Source of the DNA: Bacillota bacterium
Lineage (GTDB): Bacteria > Bacillota > Clostridia > Lachnospirales > Lachnospiraceae
NCBI GenBank assembly: GCA_023435645.1
Contig: JAEYRK010000041.1
Span: forward strand, 1 to 64,000
Reading direction: 5' to 3'
Length of the DNA: 64,000 bases
The notes below the pieces were generated by a model that was given only the letters and a program-made list of their open reading frames with translations, did not search any database and was not told the origin of the DNA. A program made the position numbers and the translations under genes. Of this stretch, positions 26,085 to 34,062 are shown piece by piece (position 1 is the stretch's first letter; each line of letters starts with the position of its first letter).

Positions 26085-27220
26085 CCGAAGTCTCCTTGCC
26101 TCAGCTCTCTCCTCCGAACGGATTTGAAGCAATCAAAACCAAACATTCTCGCCATAAAACGTTCTCTATTATGATAGATGCCCGGCACTCCAAGGATATA
26201 GCGGAAGCCACTGCGTTCCTTAATCTTCGCTAAAATCAAATGATTATAGCAATAATAGCCGTGCAGCAAAAAGCTGTTATTACTGAGAACCCATGCTTCA
26301 GCAGGCAGATATCCGATATCCTTGGGTTCAATCTTAACGCACATAGTAATTTCATTGTCCTCAAACGGATATATTCTGGGGTAGCTTTCAAATATTTTTG
26401 CTGCCAGGGGAGTTTCGGGTTTCGCCAAAGCTTCCTGACCGCCATCTAAATCGCCCCTCGGTTCTACATTAAGAAGCGGTCTCTGCTCCGGCTTCTCATC
26501 ATCAGGTCGGTTCTGCAGCTGTTCTTCCCTTTGTTCCTCCGGCTGTCGCTCCGCTGGCTCAGAGAAGGCATTCTCCCTTTGTTCCCCCATTAAGCTGCGC
26601 CATCTTGCTACAATTCCCCAGGGATTGACCGGCTCCTTCTCGTCCTCCGGATGCTGCAGTTCAATTGTCTTCCAGCCCCTCGGAAGCTTATAGAACGGAA
26701 CGGAGGGATCCTTTTTATCCTCTGTTTGCAATACCTCCAGTGTATCAGGTTTTTCTGTCGAATCCCTATCTATCTCTTCCTCTCCCGGCGGGGGAAGAGG
26801 ATTGTTACTGCTTTCCTTTCCTTTCGGCCTTAGAGCGTCCAGAACTTCACTTAGGATGACCGGCTTATCATCCCATTCTGTAGCATAAAATACGCTATTG
26901 TTTAAAAACAGCAAAATACCACCCATATCGGACAAGCTATAACCGGAATTCATGATACTGGCTTCCTTCGTTGACAACCTGCTGTCTATGATCTGATTTT
27001 TGAGCACGGCTTCACCGACGTATACCAGCTCCATATCTCCCTTCCTTCTCTGGATCATATAGATCGGGAAGATGCTGTCCAGCAGTCCCAGAAGCTGCAT
27101 ATGAAGAGTAATCTTGCATTCCCCGTTCTTCGCCTCCACACGGGCATAGCCCACATTTTTTTTCTTAGCACCATTATCGTATTGATACATATACGATACC
27201 ATTCTCTTATAATCAGCCAA
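26057..27220 (-). CDS. hypothetical protein with Pro/Glu/Gln-rich linker
   Basis: A 387-residue protein, not recognised with certainty; it resembles Lachnospiraceae proteins of unknown function that begin MVSYMYQYDNGAKKKNVGYARVE. The N-terminal 120 residues form a compact domain, then a low-complexity linker rich in Glu, Pro, Gln and Arg (about 130-235), then a C-terminal globular domain of about 150 residues with aromatic clusters (HGYYCYNHLILAK, GFRYILGVPGIYHN). No signal peptide or membrane segment. The start is TTG, seven bases after GGGAG. Monocistronic; the 3' end overlaps the convergent GNAT gene by 28 bp. Confidence 0.7.
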   Translation of the reverse strand: MADYKRMVSYMYQYDNGAKKKNVGYARVEAKNGECKITLHMQLLGLLDSIFPIYMIQRRKGDMELVYVGEAVLKNQIIDSRLSTKEASIMNSGYSLSDMGGILLFLNNSVFYATEWDDKPVILSEVLDALRPKGKESSNNPLPPPGEEEIDRDSTEKPDTLEVLQTEDKKDPSVPFYKLPRGWKTIELQHPEDEKEPVNPWGIVARWRSLMGEQRENAFSEPAERQPEEQREEQLQNRPDDEKPEQRPLLNVEPRGDLDGGQEALAKPETPLAAKIFESYPRIYPFEDNEITMCVKIEPKDIGYLPAEAWVLSNNSFLLHGYYCYNHLILAKIKERSGFRYILGVPGIYHNRERFMARMFGFDCFKSVRRRELRQGDFGYWYVPVSL

Positions 27221-27386
27221 ACGATCACTCCCTTACTTTTCTAATCCTGTACCAATGATTCTATTCAATATATTCTGCTATGACGGTCAATATGCTAAGG
27301 CTGGCGGAAGAAAAAGCCAACTTGCTTTGGACTGCTCCCGTATAAAGGAAGGCTTGATGTAAGCTTCCCTTCGCCTTTCAGCACGC

Positions 27387-27420
27387 AAAAGGACCGGATC
27401 CCGATTAAGGGTTCCGATCC
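27387..27420 (-). terminator. probable terminator of carB
   Basis: Stem of 12 positions with two mismatches (27391-27402 with 27409-27420), followed on the minus strand by TTTT. It lies about 75 bases after the carB stop. Confidence 0.6.
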
Positions 27421-27493
27421 TTCGCAAGGTTTCGTATACTAAATAATATCTCCGTAGTCTTAGTTAACTTTCGCTTCCGGTGCAAGGGAAGAG

Positions 27494-30400
27494 CTATTGA
27501 ATCTCCTTATGGAATTCCTGCAGAGATTTTACACCAACCGCGCTGTGAAACTTAATATCCCTGATACCCGCTATGGTAGCCTTGGCAGCCGCCATGGTAG
27601 TAACATAAGAGACCTTTGCCTTGATCGCAGCTTTTCTGATATAGCTGTCGTCATTCACACTTTTTTTATCAATTGGTGTATTCACGATGATGTCGATCTG
27701 GCCGTTTGTAACTGCGTCCAGAATATTTGGCCTTCCCTGATATAGCTTAAAGATCTTCTCTGCGGGGATACCATTCTTTACAATCAGTTCATAGGTGGCT
27801 CCGGTAGCAAGTATTCTAAAGCCGCATTCTGCAAAGCCCCTGGCAACCTCTGCAACTTCAGCCTTATCCCTGTCATTGACAGAGATCAGTACGGTTCCGG
27901 AAAGGGGAAGCTTTGTTTTCGTTGCCTCCTGAGCCTTAAAGAAGGCTTCTCCGAAGCTAGCTGCCAAGCCCAATACTTCACCGGTGGAGCGCATCTCTGG
28001 CCCGAGCACCGGGTCCACCTCAGGGAACATATTGAAGGGGAATACCGCTTCCTTTACTCCATAGTGCGTAAATTTACTCTCCTTAAGGAAGGGAACCGGG
28101 GAGGGAATGCCTGTCAGCTTGGAGGTAATAATCTGGGTCGCCAGCTTTACCATCTGAATGTTGCAGACCTTTGATACCAAGGGTACGGTACGGGATGCCC
28201 TGGGATTTGCCTCCAGTACATAAACCTTTCCATCCTCAATGGCATACTGCATATTCATCAGACCGCATACCTTCATTTCCTTCGCGATCTTCATTGTATA
28301 ATCCTTGATGGTTGCCAAATTCTCCTCCGAGATATTTAGGGAAGGAAGGACACAGGCAGAGTCACCGGAATGAATTCCAGCCAGCTCGATATGCTCCATG
28401 ACTGCAGGTACGAAGGCGTCCTTTCCATCGCTGATGGCATCTGCTTCACACTCCAGTGCATTATGGAGGAAACGGTCAATCAAAATCGGGCGGTCGGGCG
28501 TAACCCCGACAGCAGCCTTCATATAGAGCTCCATGCTTTCATCATCGTGGACAATTTCCATCCCGCGTCCGCCAAGGACGTAGGAAGGACGAACCATGAC
28601 CGGATAACCGATGTTATTGGCAATTGCCAGTGCTTCCTTCACATTGACTGCCATGCCTGCTTCCGGCATTGGGATATTCAGCTTATCCATAATTTCACGG
28701 AAGCGGTCCCTATCCTCTGCCAGATCGATGGTCTCCGGGGTGGTTCCAAGGATATTGACGCCGTTTGCCTTAAGCTCTGCTGCCAGGTTGAGCGGAGTCT
28801 GTCCTCCGAATTGGGCAATAACACCCAGGGGCTTCTCCTTCTCATAGATGCTTAATACATCCTCCAGCGTCAGGGGCTCAAAGTACAATTTATCCGAGGT
28901 GTCATAATCCGTTGATACCGTTTCAGGATTGCAGTTTACGATAATCGTCTCAAAGCCCTGCTCCTTTAAAGCAAAGGCAGCATGAACGCAGCAATAATCG
29001 AATTCAATTCCCTGACCGATCCGGTTCGGGCCGCCCCCAAGGATCATTACCTTAGGCTTATCGGAGTTCGGGGAAGAATCCTTCTCCAGATGATAGGTGG
29101 AGTAGTAATATTTCGCATCCTGTGTACCGCTTACATGGATTCCCTCCCATGCCTCCCTAATACCGGCCTCATACCTGGCATTACGGATTTCGTTCTCCTT
29201 AACAGCCAGCAGCTGGCTTAGATATTTATCAGAGAAACCGTTCAGCTTTGCTTTTTTCAGTAGCTCTAGGGGAGGAACCGCTCCTTGATATGATTTTAGG
29301 GCTTCCTCCTCCTCCACCAGCTCCTTCATCTGTTCAATAAAGTAATGCTTGATTTTCGTTAATTCATAAAGCTCCTCAACAGTGGCGCCCTTTCTCAGTG
29401 CCTCATACATCAGGAATTGACGTTCACTGGTCGGGATGTGAAGACTATTTAACAGCTCCTCCTTCGTGAGTGAGCCATAATTCTTCACATTACCGAGACC
29501 GTATCGTCCGGTCTCAAGGCTTCGAATTGCTTTCTGGAAGGCTTCCTTATAGGTCTTTCCGATGCTCATTACCTCGCCGACAGCACGCATCTGGGTACCG
29601 AGCTTATCCTCTGCTCCTTTAAATTTTTCAAAGGCCCAACGGGCAAATTTGATGACGACATACTCTCCGTCCGGTACATACTGATCCAGGGTCCCATACT
29701 TGCCGCAGGGAATGTCACTTAGGTTTAGTCCGGCTGCAAGCATCGAGGACACCAGGGCGATGGGAAAGCCGGTTGCCTTTGATGCGAGGGCGGAGGAACG
29801 GGAGGTTCTGGGATTGATTTCAATAACGACAATGCGGCCACTCACAGGATCATGGGCAAACTGTACGTTCGTTCCCCCAATCACCTGAATGGCATCCACG
29901 ATTTTATAGGCCTGTCTCTGAAGCTCCTCCTGGACCTCCTTGGATATGGTCAGCATCGGAGCAGAGCAAAAGGAGTCACCGGTATGAACACCCAGAGGGT
30001 CAATATTCTCAATAAAGCACACCGTGATCATTTTACCGGTGGAGTCGCGAACTACCTCAAGCTCCAGCTCCTCCCAGCCCAGGATGGACTCCTCAACAAG
30101 TACCTGACCCACCAGGCTGGCATGCAGTCCTCTGTCTACGATAACCTTTAATTCTTCCATATTATATACAAGGCCGCCTCCGGTTCCGCCCATTGTATAA
30201 GCCGGACGGATGACAACCGGATAGCCCAATTCCTCTGCAATCGCCAGGGCTTCCTCCACGGTATAAGCAACCTCACTCCTTGCCATCTCAATCCCCAGGG
30301 AGTTCATAGCCTTCTTAAATTCGACACGGTCCTCACCACGCTCAATTGCGTCCACCTGAACACCGATGACCTTGACCTTATATTGATCCAATACACCGGC

Positions 30401-30712
30401 CTTATGAAGCTCAGAGCAAAGATTTAGACCTGATTGTCCGCCCAGGTTAGGAAGCAGGCCATCGGGTCTTTCCTTTTCAATTATCTGTGTGAGTCTTTCT
30501 ACATTAAGAGGTTCCATATAGGTTACATCTGCCGTAGTAGTATCCGTCATAATGGTAGCCGGGTTCGAATTAACAAGGACGATTTCATATCCAAGCTTTC
30601 TTAAAGCTTTACAAGCCTGTGTTCCTGAATAATCGAATTCGCAGGCCTGCCCGATCACAATTGGACCCGAACCAATGATTAGTACCTTGTGAATATCTTC
30701 TCTCTTCTTCAT
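27494..30712 (-). CDS. carB: carbamoyl-phosphate synthase large subunit
   Basis: Makes carbamoyl phosphate for pyrimidine and arginine synthesis, using ammonia supplied by CarA. Full length at 1072 residues with the duplicated ATP-grasp organisation: first half with MILGSGPIVIGQ-like VLIIGSGPIVIGQACEFDYSG, GGQSGLNL and EINPRTSRSSALASKATG; second half with MILGGGPNRIGQGIEFDYCC, GGQTPLNLA and EANPRASRTVPLVSKV; then a C-terminal MGS allosteric domain (about 935-1072) with TGATYELIVKNGIPAEK. AGGAGGTAACT precedes the ATG. carA is not adjacent, which is unusual. Leader with an attenuator-like hairpin. Confidence 0.97.
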   Translation of the reverse strand: MKKREDIHKVLIIGSGPIVIGQACEFDYSGTQACKALRKLGYEIVLVNSNPATIMTDTTTADVTYMEPLNVERLTQIIEKERPDGLLPNLGGQSGLNLCSELHKAGVLDQYKVKVIGVQVDAIERGEDRVEFKKAMNSLGIEMARSEVAYTVEEALAIAEELGYPVVIRPAYTMGGTGGGLVYNMEELKVIVDRGLHASLVGQVLVEESILGWEELELEVVRDSTGKMITVCFIENIDPLGVHTGDSFCSAPMLTISKEVQEELQRQAYKIVDAIQVIGGTNVQFAHDPVSGRIVVIEINPRTSRSSALASKATGFPIALVSSMLAAGLNLSDIPCGKYGTLDQYVPDGEYVVIKFARWAFEKFKGAEDKLGTQMRAVGEVMSIGKTYKEAFQKAIRSLETGRYGLGNVKNYGSLTKEELLNSLHIPTSERQFLMYEALRKGATVEELYELTKIKHYFIEQMKELVEEEEALKSYQGAVPPLELLKKAKLNGFSDKYLSQLLAVKENEIRNARYEAGIREAWEGIHVSGTQDAKYYYSTYHLEKDSSPNSDKPKVMILGGGPNRIGQGIEFDYCCVHAAFALKEQGFETIIVNCNPETVSTDYDTSDKLYFEPLTLEDVLSIYEKEKPLGVIAQFGGQTPLNLAAELKANGVNILGTTPETIDLAEDRDRFREIMDKLNIPMPEAGMAVNVKEALAIANNIGYPVMVRPSYVLGGRGMEIVHDDESMELYMKAAVGVTPDRPILIDRFLHNALECEADAISDGKDAFVPAVMEHIELAGIHSGDSACVLPSLNISEENLATIKDYTMKIAKEMKVCGLMNMQYAIEDGKVYVLEANPRASRTVPLVSKVCNIQMVKLATQIITSKLTGIPSPVPFLKESKFTHYGVKEAVFPFNMFPEVDPVLGPEMRSTGEVLGLAASFGEAFFKAQEATKTKLPLSGTVLISVNDRDKAEVAEVARGFAECGFRILATGATYELIVKNGIPAEKIFKLYQGRPNILDAVTNGQIDIIVNTPIDKKSVNDDSYIRKAAIKAKVSYVTTMAAAKATIAGIRDIKFHSAVGVKSLQEFHKEIQ

Positions 30713-31098
30713 AGTTACCTCCTAATTGTTTAATCTCTCTTGCTGATACCTACGGAGTTGAGGTTCCTAATCATACTGTCACAAGGATACTTCGTGAACC
30801 TAACCCCATTGTTAGTGCTGAAATGATAGCTCCCGGCCTATTTCTTCCTTTCTAAAAAAGGGCAAAAAAAATTTGCAATTTTTTCTTTTCTGCCCGCTTA
30901 TTATATTCGAAGGAATCCCGCCAAGGTTCTTTTGAATATGATAATCGAAAGCTTATCATTAAGCAAGAACTATCTTATCAATATTTCACATTTTTTTTAA
31001 TAAATTGGATTAGCTCTGCTTCTATAGTATTATCATACACTAAAACTTATATTTATGCAACAATTATTTTATTAATATGAGGTATTTGGCTATGATAA
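30713..31098 (-). promoter_or_regulatory. long structured leader/intergenic region of carB
   Basis: About 385 bases without a gene. It contains an attenuator-like hairpin at 30854-30895 and two mutually exclusive helices downstream: GTTAGGTTC paired with GAACCTCAAC (30798-30806 with 30758-30767) or CTAAC paired with GTTAG (30801-30805 with 30812-30816). No PyrR-binding loop consensus (UCCAGAGAGGCU) is visible. Confidence 0.55.
30854..30895 (-). terminator. attenuator-like hairpin upstream of carB
   Basis: GGGCA/TGCCC base (30891-30895 with 30860-30864), an A/T-rich inner stem closing on TTGCAA, and TTTTTT after it on the minus strand. It lies about 140 bases before the carB ATG and well downstream of the separate rsmA transcription unit, so an attenuator in the carB leader is more likely than a terminator of an upstream gene. 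Confidence 0.65.
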
Positions 31099-31130
31099 AG
31101 CCGCAGTCTCCTCTACATATAACTGCGGCT
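31099..31130 (-). terminator. possible terminator of rsmA
   Basis: Perfect 9-bp stem AGCCGCAGT/ACTGCGGCT (31099-31107 with 31122-31130), followed only by TTATC on the minus strand, so the U tract is weak. Confidence 0.5.
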
Positions 31131-31144
31131 ATTATGCATAAAAA

Positions 31145-32011
31145 TTAATCGGATTCTGAAAGTCGATTCGCCAATCCTGCAAACTGGCTCAGGGTCAGTG
31201 CTTCTCCACGGATCGTTTCATTCAAGCCCTCCGCCTTCAGAGCGGATAGAATCTCATCCTTTGTAAAGGAGAGACCCGTGAAGTTATTCAGTCCGTTTAC
31301 CAGGGTTTTTCTTCTCTGGTTAAAGGACGCCCGAATCAGCTTAAATAATAGCTCCTCGTTCTTCACTTCGCACACAGGCTTCTCATGAAGCTTTAGATGA
31401 ATGACAGCGGAACCGACATTCGGTCTGGGCATGAAGCAGTTCGGCGGCACATTCGCCGCAATATAAGGCTCAGAATAGTACTGCACCGCCAGGGACAGGG
31501 CTCCGTAATCCTTAGAGCCCGGCTTAGCCTGCATTCGGTCCGCAACCTCCTTCTGTACCATGACCGTAATACTGGAAAGGGGTACATGCTTCTCAAACAG
31601 CTCCATAATGATCGGTGTTGTGATATAATATGGCAGGTTAGCAACTACCTTAATCGGCTTTCCATTGTTCCTCTCCTTCACCAGAGTCTTCAGATCCACC
31701 TTCAGGATGTCCTCATTCAGCACCGTAACATTTTGATAAGAGGAAAGCGTATCCTTCAGAACAGGGATCAGCTTCCGGTCGATCTCCACCGCAATGACCT
31801 CCCTGGCACTTTCGCAGAGGTACTGGGTTAGGGTTCCGATACCGGGCCCAATCTCTAATACCAGATCCTCTCCGGTGATCTGTGCAGCGCGGATAATCTT
31901 GTCCAGAACATGGTTATCAATCAAGAAGTTCTGTCCGAACTTCTTCTGAAAGACCAGCTTATATTTATTCAATACTTCAATTGTATTCTTGGGGTTTCCA
32001 AGATCAGCCAT
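31145..32011 (-). CDS. rsmA: 16S rRNA (adenine1518-N6/adenine1519-N6)-dimethyltransferase
   Basis: Dimethylates A1518 and A1519 near the 3' end of 16S rRNA (KsgA). The 288-residue protein begins with KYKLVFQKKFGQNFLID, then the SAM-binding motif VLEIGPGIGTLTQYL, the acidic loop IAVEIDRKL, the catalytic NLPYYITTPI motif (N-L-P-Y) and the C-terminal FNQRRKTLVNGL. GGGAGGTAGCAG precedes the ATG. It begins three bases after the tatD stop; the two form an operon, as in Bacillus (yabD-yabF-ksgA). Confidence 0.97.
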   Translation of the reverse strand: MADLGNPKNTIEVLNKYKLVFQKKFGQNFLIDNHVLDKIIRAAQITGEDLVLEIGPGIGTLTQYLCESAREVIAVEIDRKLIPVLKDTLSSYQNVTVLNEDILKVDLKTLVKERNNGKPIKVVANLPYYITTPIIMELFEKHVPLSSITVMVQKEVADRMQAKPGSKDYGALSLAVQYYSEPYIAANVPPNCFMPRPNVGSAVIHLKLHEKPVCEVKNEELLFKLIRASFNQRRKTLVNGLNNFTGLSFTKDEILSALKAEGLNETIRGEALTLSQFAGLANRLSESD

Positions 32012-32014
32012 CTG

Positions 32015-32785
32015 CTACCTCCCGGCAAAATATAAATTCTTTGCATTCTCGTTCGTAATCCGAAGCACCTCGGAGGTCTCCAGATTCTTCAATCTGGCTA
32101 TCTCCCTCGCTACATGCATCAGATAAGGGGATTGGTTTCTCTCTCCCCTGTGCGGGACAGGCGCCAGATAAGGGCAATCCGTCTCCAATACCAGCTGCTC
32201 AATCGGTGCATAGGTCACAACCTCCTTCAGCTTCCTTCCGTTATTAAAGGTTACGACACCACCGATTCCAAGATAATAGCCCTTGTTCAAGTACTGTCGT
32301 GCCTGTTCCACCCCATATCCGAAGCAGTGGATGATTCCCCCCTGCTCCTCCGCCTTCGCCTCCTTCATGATCTGAAAGGTATCGTTGGCGGCATCCCGGC
32401 TATGGATAATTAGCGGCAGCTTAAGCTCCCTCGCCAGCTCCAGCTGTCTGGCAAACCATTTCTTCTGGGTCTCACGATCCGGTGTGTCCCAGTAATAATC
32501 CAGTCCGATTTCTCCGATTGCTACTACCTTCCGATGCTTGGCCTTCTCCTTAATCTGTGAGAGCAGCGCTTCATCTAAGTGCATGGAATCCCCTGGATGA
32601 ATTCCGACTGCACCGTAGATATAGGGGTATTGCTCCGAAAGCTCTAATACCTTATCTATGGAAGTTACCGATGAACTGACATCTACGACATACTCCACAC
32701 CCTGCTTAGGCAGAGATGCAAGGAGCTCTTGCCGATCCTTGTCAAAGGCTTCATCCTCATAATGGGCATGTGTTTCAAAAATCAT
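32015..32785 (-). CDS. tatD: TatD-family metal-dependent DNase
   Basis: A 256-residue TIM-barrel hydrolase of the TatD/YabD family. Metal ligands appear in order: ETHAHYED (H-x-H), GEIGLDYYWD, IIHSRDA, IIHCFGYG and LETDCPYLAP. Family members are 3'-5' exonucleases/AP endonucleases. GAGGAAAACAA precedes the ATG. It is the first gene of the tatD-rsmA operon, the order also seen in Bacillus. Confidence 0.94.
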   Translation of the reverse strand: MIFETHAHYEDEAFDKDRQELLASLPKQGVEYVVDVSSSVTSIDKVLELSEQYPYIYGAVGIHPGDSMHLDEALLSQIKEKAKHRKVVAIGEIGLDYYWDTPDRETQKKWFARQLELARELKLPLIIHSRDAANDTFQIMKEAKAEEQGGIIHCFGYGVEQARQYLNKGYYLGIGGVVTFNNGRKLKEVVTYAPIEQLVLETDCPYLAPVPHRGERNQSPYLMHVAREIARLKNLETSEVLRITNENAKNLYFAGR

Positions 32786-32898
32786 TTGTTTTCCTCTTTT
32801 TCTATGGATTTATCCTATTATACAATACACGCTTCCCTCAGACAACACCCAACCTCTTCTCTTTTATACCTTCCCTGCTGGAAGTTACCTTCTACAGA

Positions 32899-32939
32899 AT
32901 GAGAGTGCCGCAAAGGGAAGTACTTTGTGGCACTCTCAT
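32899..32939. repeat. long near-perfect inverted repeat
   Basis: Arms of 17 bp, ATGAGAGTGCCGCAAAG (32899-32915) and CTTTGTGGCACTCTCAT (32923-32939), differing at one position, with a 7-base loop. It has no U tract on either strand. It lies between tatD and the small gene at 33015. Confidence 0.85.
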
Positions 32940-33014
32940 GAGGGATCTGAGAATCTACGAGACCTTTTACCAAACCATATTTTAAGGTGTCGGCGAATGC
33001 TTTAATCCCCCGAC

Positions 33015-33161
33015 TTAGTGCTTGTTGTTCGGCGGTTGAATTCCTTCATTTCTGACATTGTGTTCCTGATTTTGATTTTCAGGCTTCACAGAATTCGTTA
33101 CGCTGTTGGACTTTTCCTGCTCTTTTTTCTGTTGAAGCTTTTCCCGTTTTTCTTTGTTCAT
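33015..33161 (-). CDS. small charged hypothetical protein (48 aa)
   Basis: A 48-residue, very hydrophilic protein: MNKEKREKLQQKKEQEK at the N-terminus, then Asn/Gln-rich to the end (NEGIQPPNNKH). No cysteine, no hydrophobic segment. GAGGTGAGATGT precedes the ATG, which supports it as a real gene. It stands alone between the tatD and AmmeMemoRadiSam genes. I do not recognise the family and infer no function. Confidence 0.6.
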   Translation of the reverse strand: MNKEKREKLQQKKEQEKSNSVTNSVKPENQNQEHNVRNEGIQPPNNKH

Positions 33162-33234
33162 ACATCTCACCTCGAGGTTTAGTATGCCACACTCTTAAGA
33201 GATTATAATCATAGCCGTCAAGGATTTCAGCTGA

Positions 33235-34062
33235 TTATACATTGCCCTCATACACATACCTCAGATTCCTTCTCGCCACTGCAGCAAGACGATATACCTG
33301 CTCCACCGGAGTCGACTCTCTATCAAGCATCTGAAACCGAGGGAAGAAGCGGGAGATATGGAGCGGTATTTCGGGATGAACTGAGGCCAGCCAGCCGGAT
33401 AAGGCCTCCATCTCTTCTTCACTGTCATTCTCTCCCGGAACAATCAGTGTCGTGACCTCTACATGACATCTCACTGCTGCCAGCTCTATGCTCTGCTTTA
33501 CTGTAGCCAGATCTCCCCGCAGCTTGTGATAATACGCCTCTGTAAAGCCCTTTAGGTCTATATTAAATGCATCTATTAAGGGAAGCAGCTCCAATAACGG
33601 CTCCCTGTTGATATAGCCGTTGCTTACAACCACATTCTTAAGTCCTGCCTGCTTCATCCGACTTGCACAATCCCGGACAAACTCATATCCGATCAGGGGC
33701 TCATTATAGGTATAGGCAATCCCTATATTCCCCCTGCTTTTTAACATCAGAGCCTTTGTAACCAGCTCCTCACAGGTCACCCTCTGATACTCTATCTCTT
33801 TGCCCCCTGCCATGGAGATATCACAGTTCTGGCAGAAGGGGCATTTTAAATTGCAACCATAGCTTCCGATGGACAGAATTTTGCTGCCGGGGTGGAAATG
33901 ATACAAAGGCTTCTTCTCGATCGGATCCAGCGCGAGCGCAGTCAGCTTCCCGTAATTTTCACTGATCACCTGCCCCTTTCGGTTCATTCTTCCCTTGCAG
34001 AGTCCTAATCCACCCTCCTCCAGCTTACAGTGATGGGGGCAGATTTCACAGGTTACCCTCAT
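33235..34062 (-). CDS. amrS: AmmeMemoRadiSam system radical SAM enzyme
   Basis: A 275-residue radical SAM protein of the AmrS/PflA-like family. Its N-terminus has a Cys-rich segment (CEICPHHCKLEEGGLGLCKGR, five Cys/His positions), then the CxxxCxxC cluster motif in GSYGCNLKCPFCQNCD, then SAM-binding YTYNEPLIGYEF and NGYINREPL. The reaction of this family is not established; the conserved partners are Memo and AMMECR1 domains. Its ATG overlaps the stop of the upstream Memo-AMMECR1 gene by four bases, typical of translational coupling. It is last in the pair. Confidence 0.93.
   Translation of the reverse strand: MRVTCEICPHHCKLEEGGLGLCKGRMNRKGQVISENYGKLTALALDPIEKKPLYHFHPGSKILSIGSYGCNLKCPFCQNCDISMAGGKEIEYQRVTCEELVTKALMLKSRGNIGIAYTYNEPLIGYEFVRDCASRMKQAGLKNVVVSNGYINREPLLELLPLIDAFNIDLKGFTEAYYHKLRGDLATVKQSIELAAVRCHVEVTTLIVPGENDSEEEMEALSGWLASVHPEIPLHISRFFPRFQMLDRESTPVEQVYRLAAVARRNLRYVYEGNV

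Noticed and set aside
30713..31098. PyrR-binding attenuator in front of carB
   Set aside because: No UCCAGAGAGGCU-like anti-antiterminator loop was found in the leader.
32899..32939. Intrinsic terminator for the small gene at 33015
   Set aside because: The hairpin is strong but no T tract follows on either strand.
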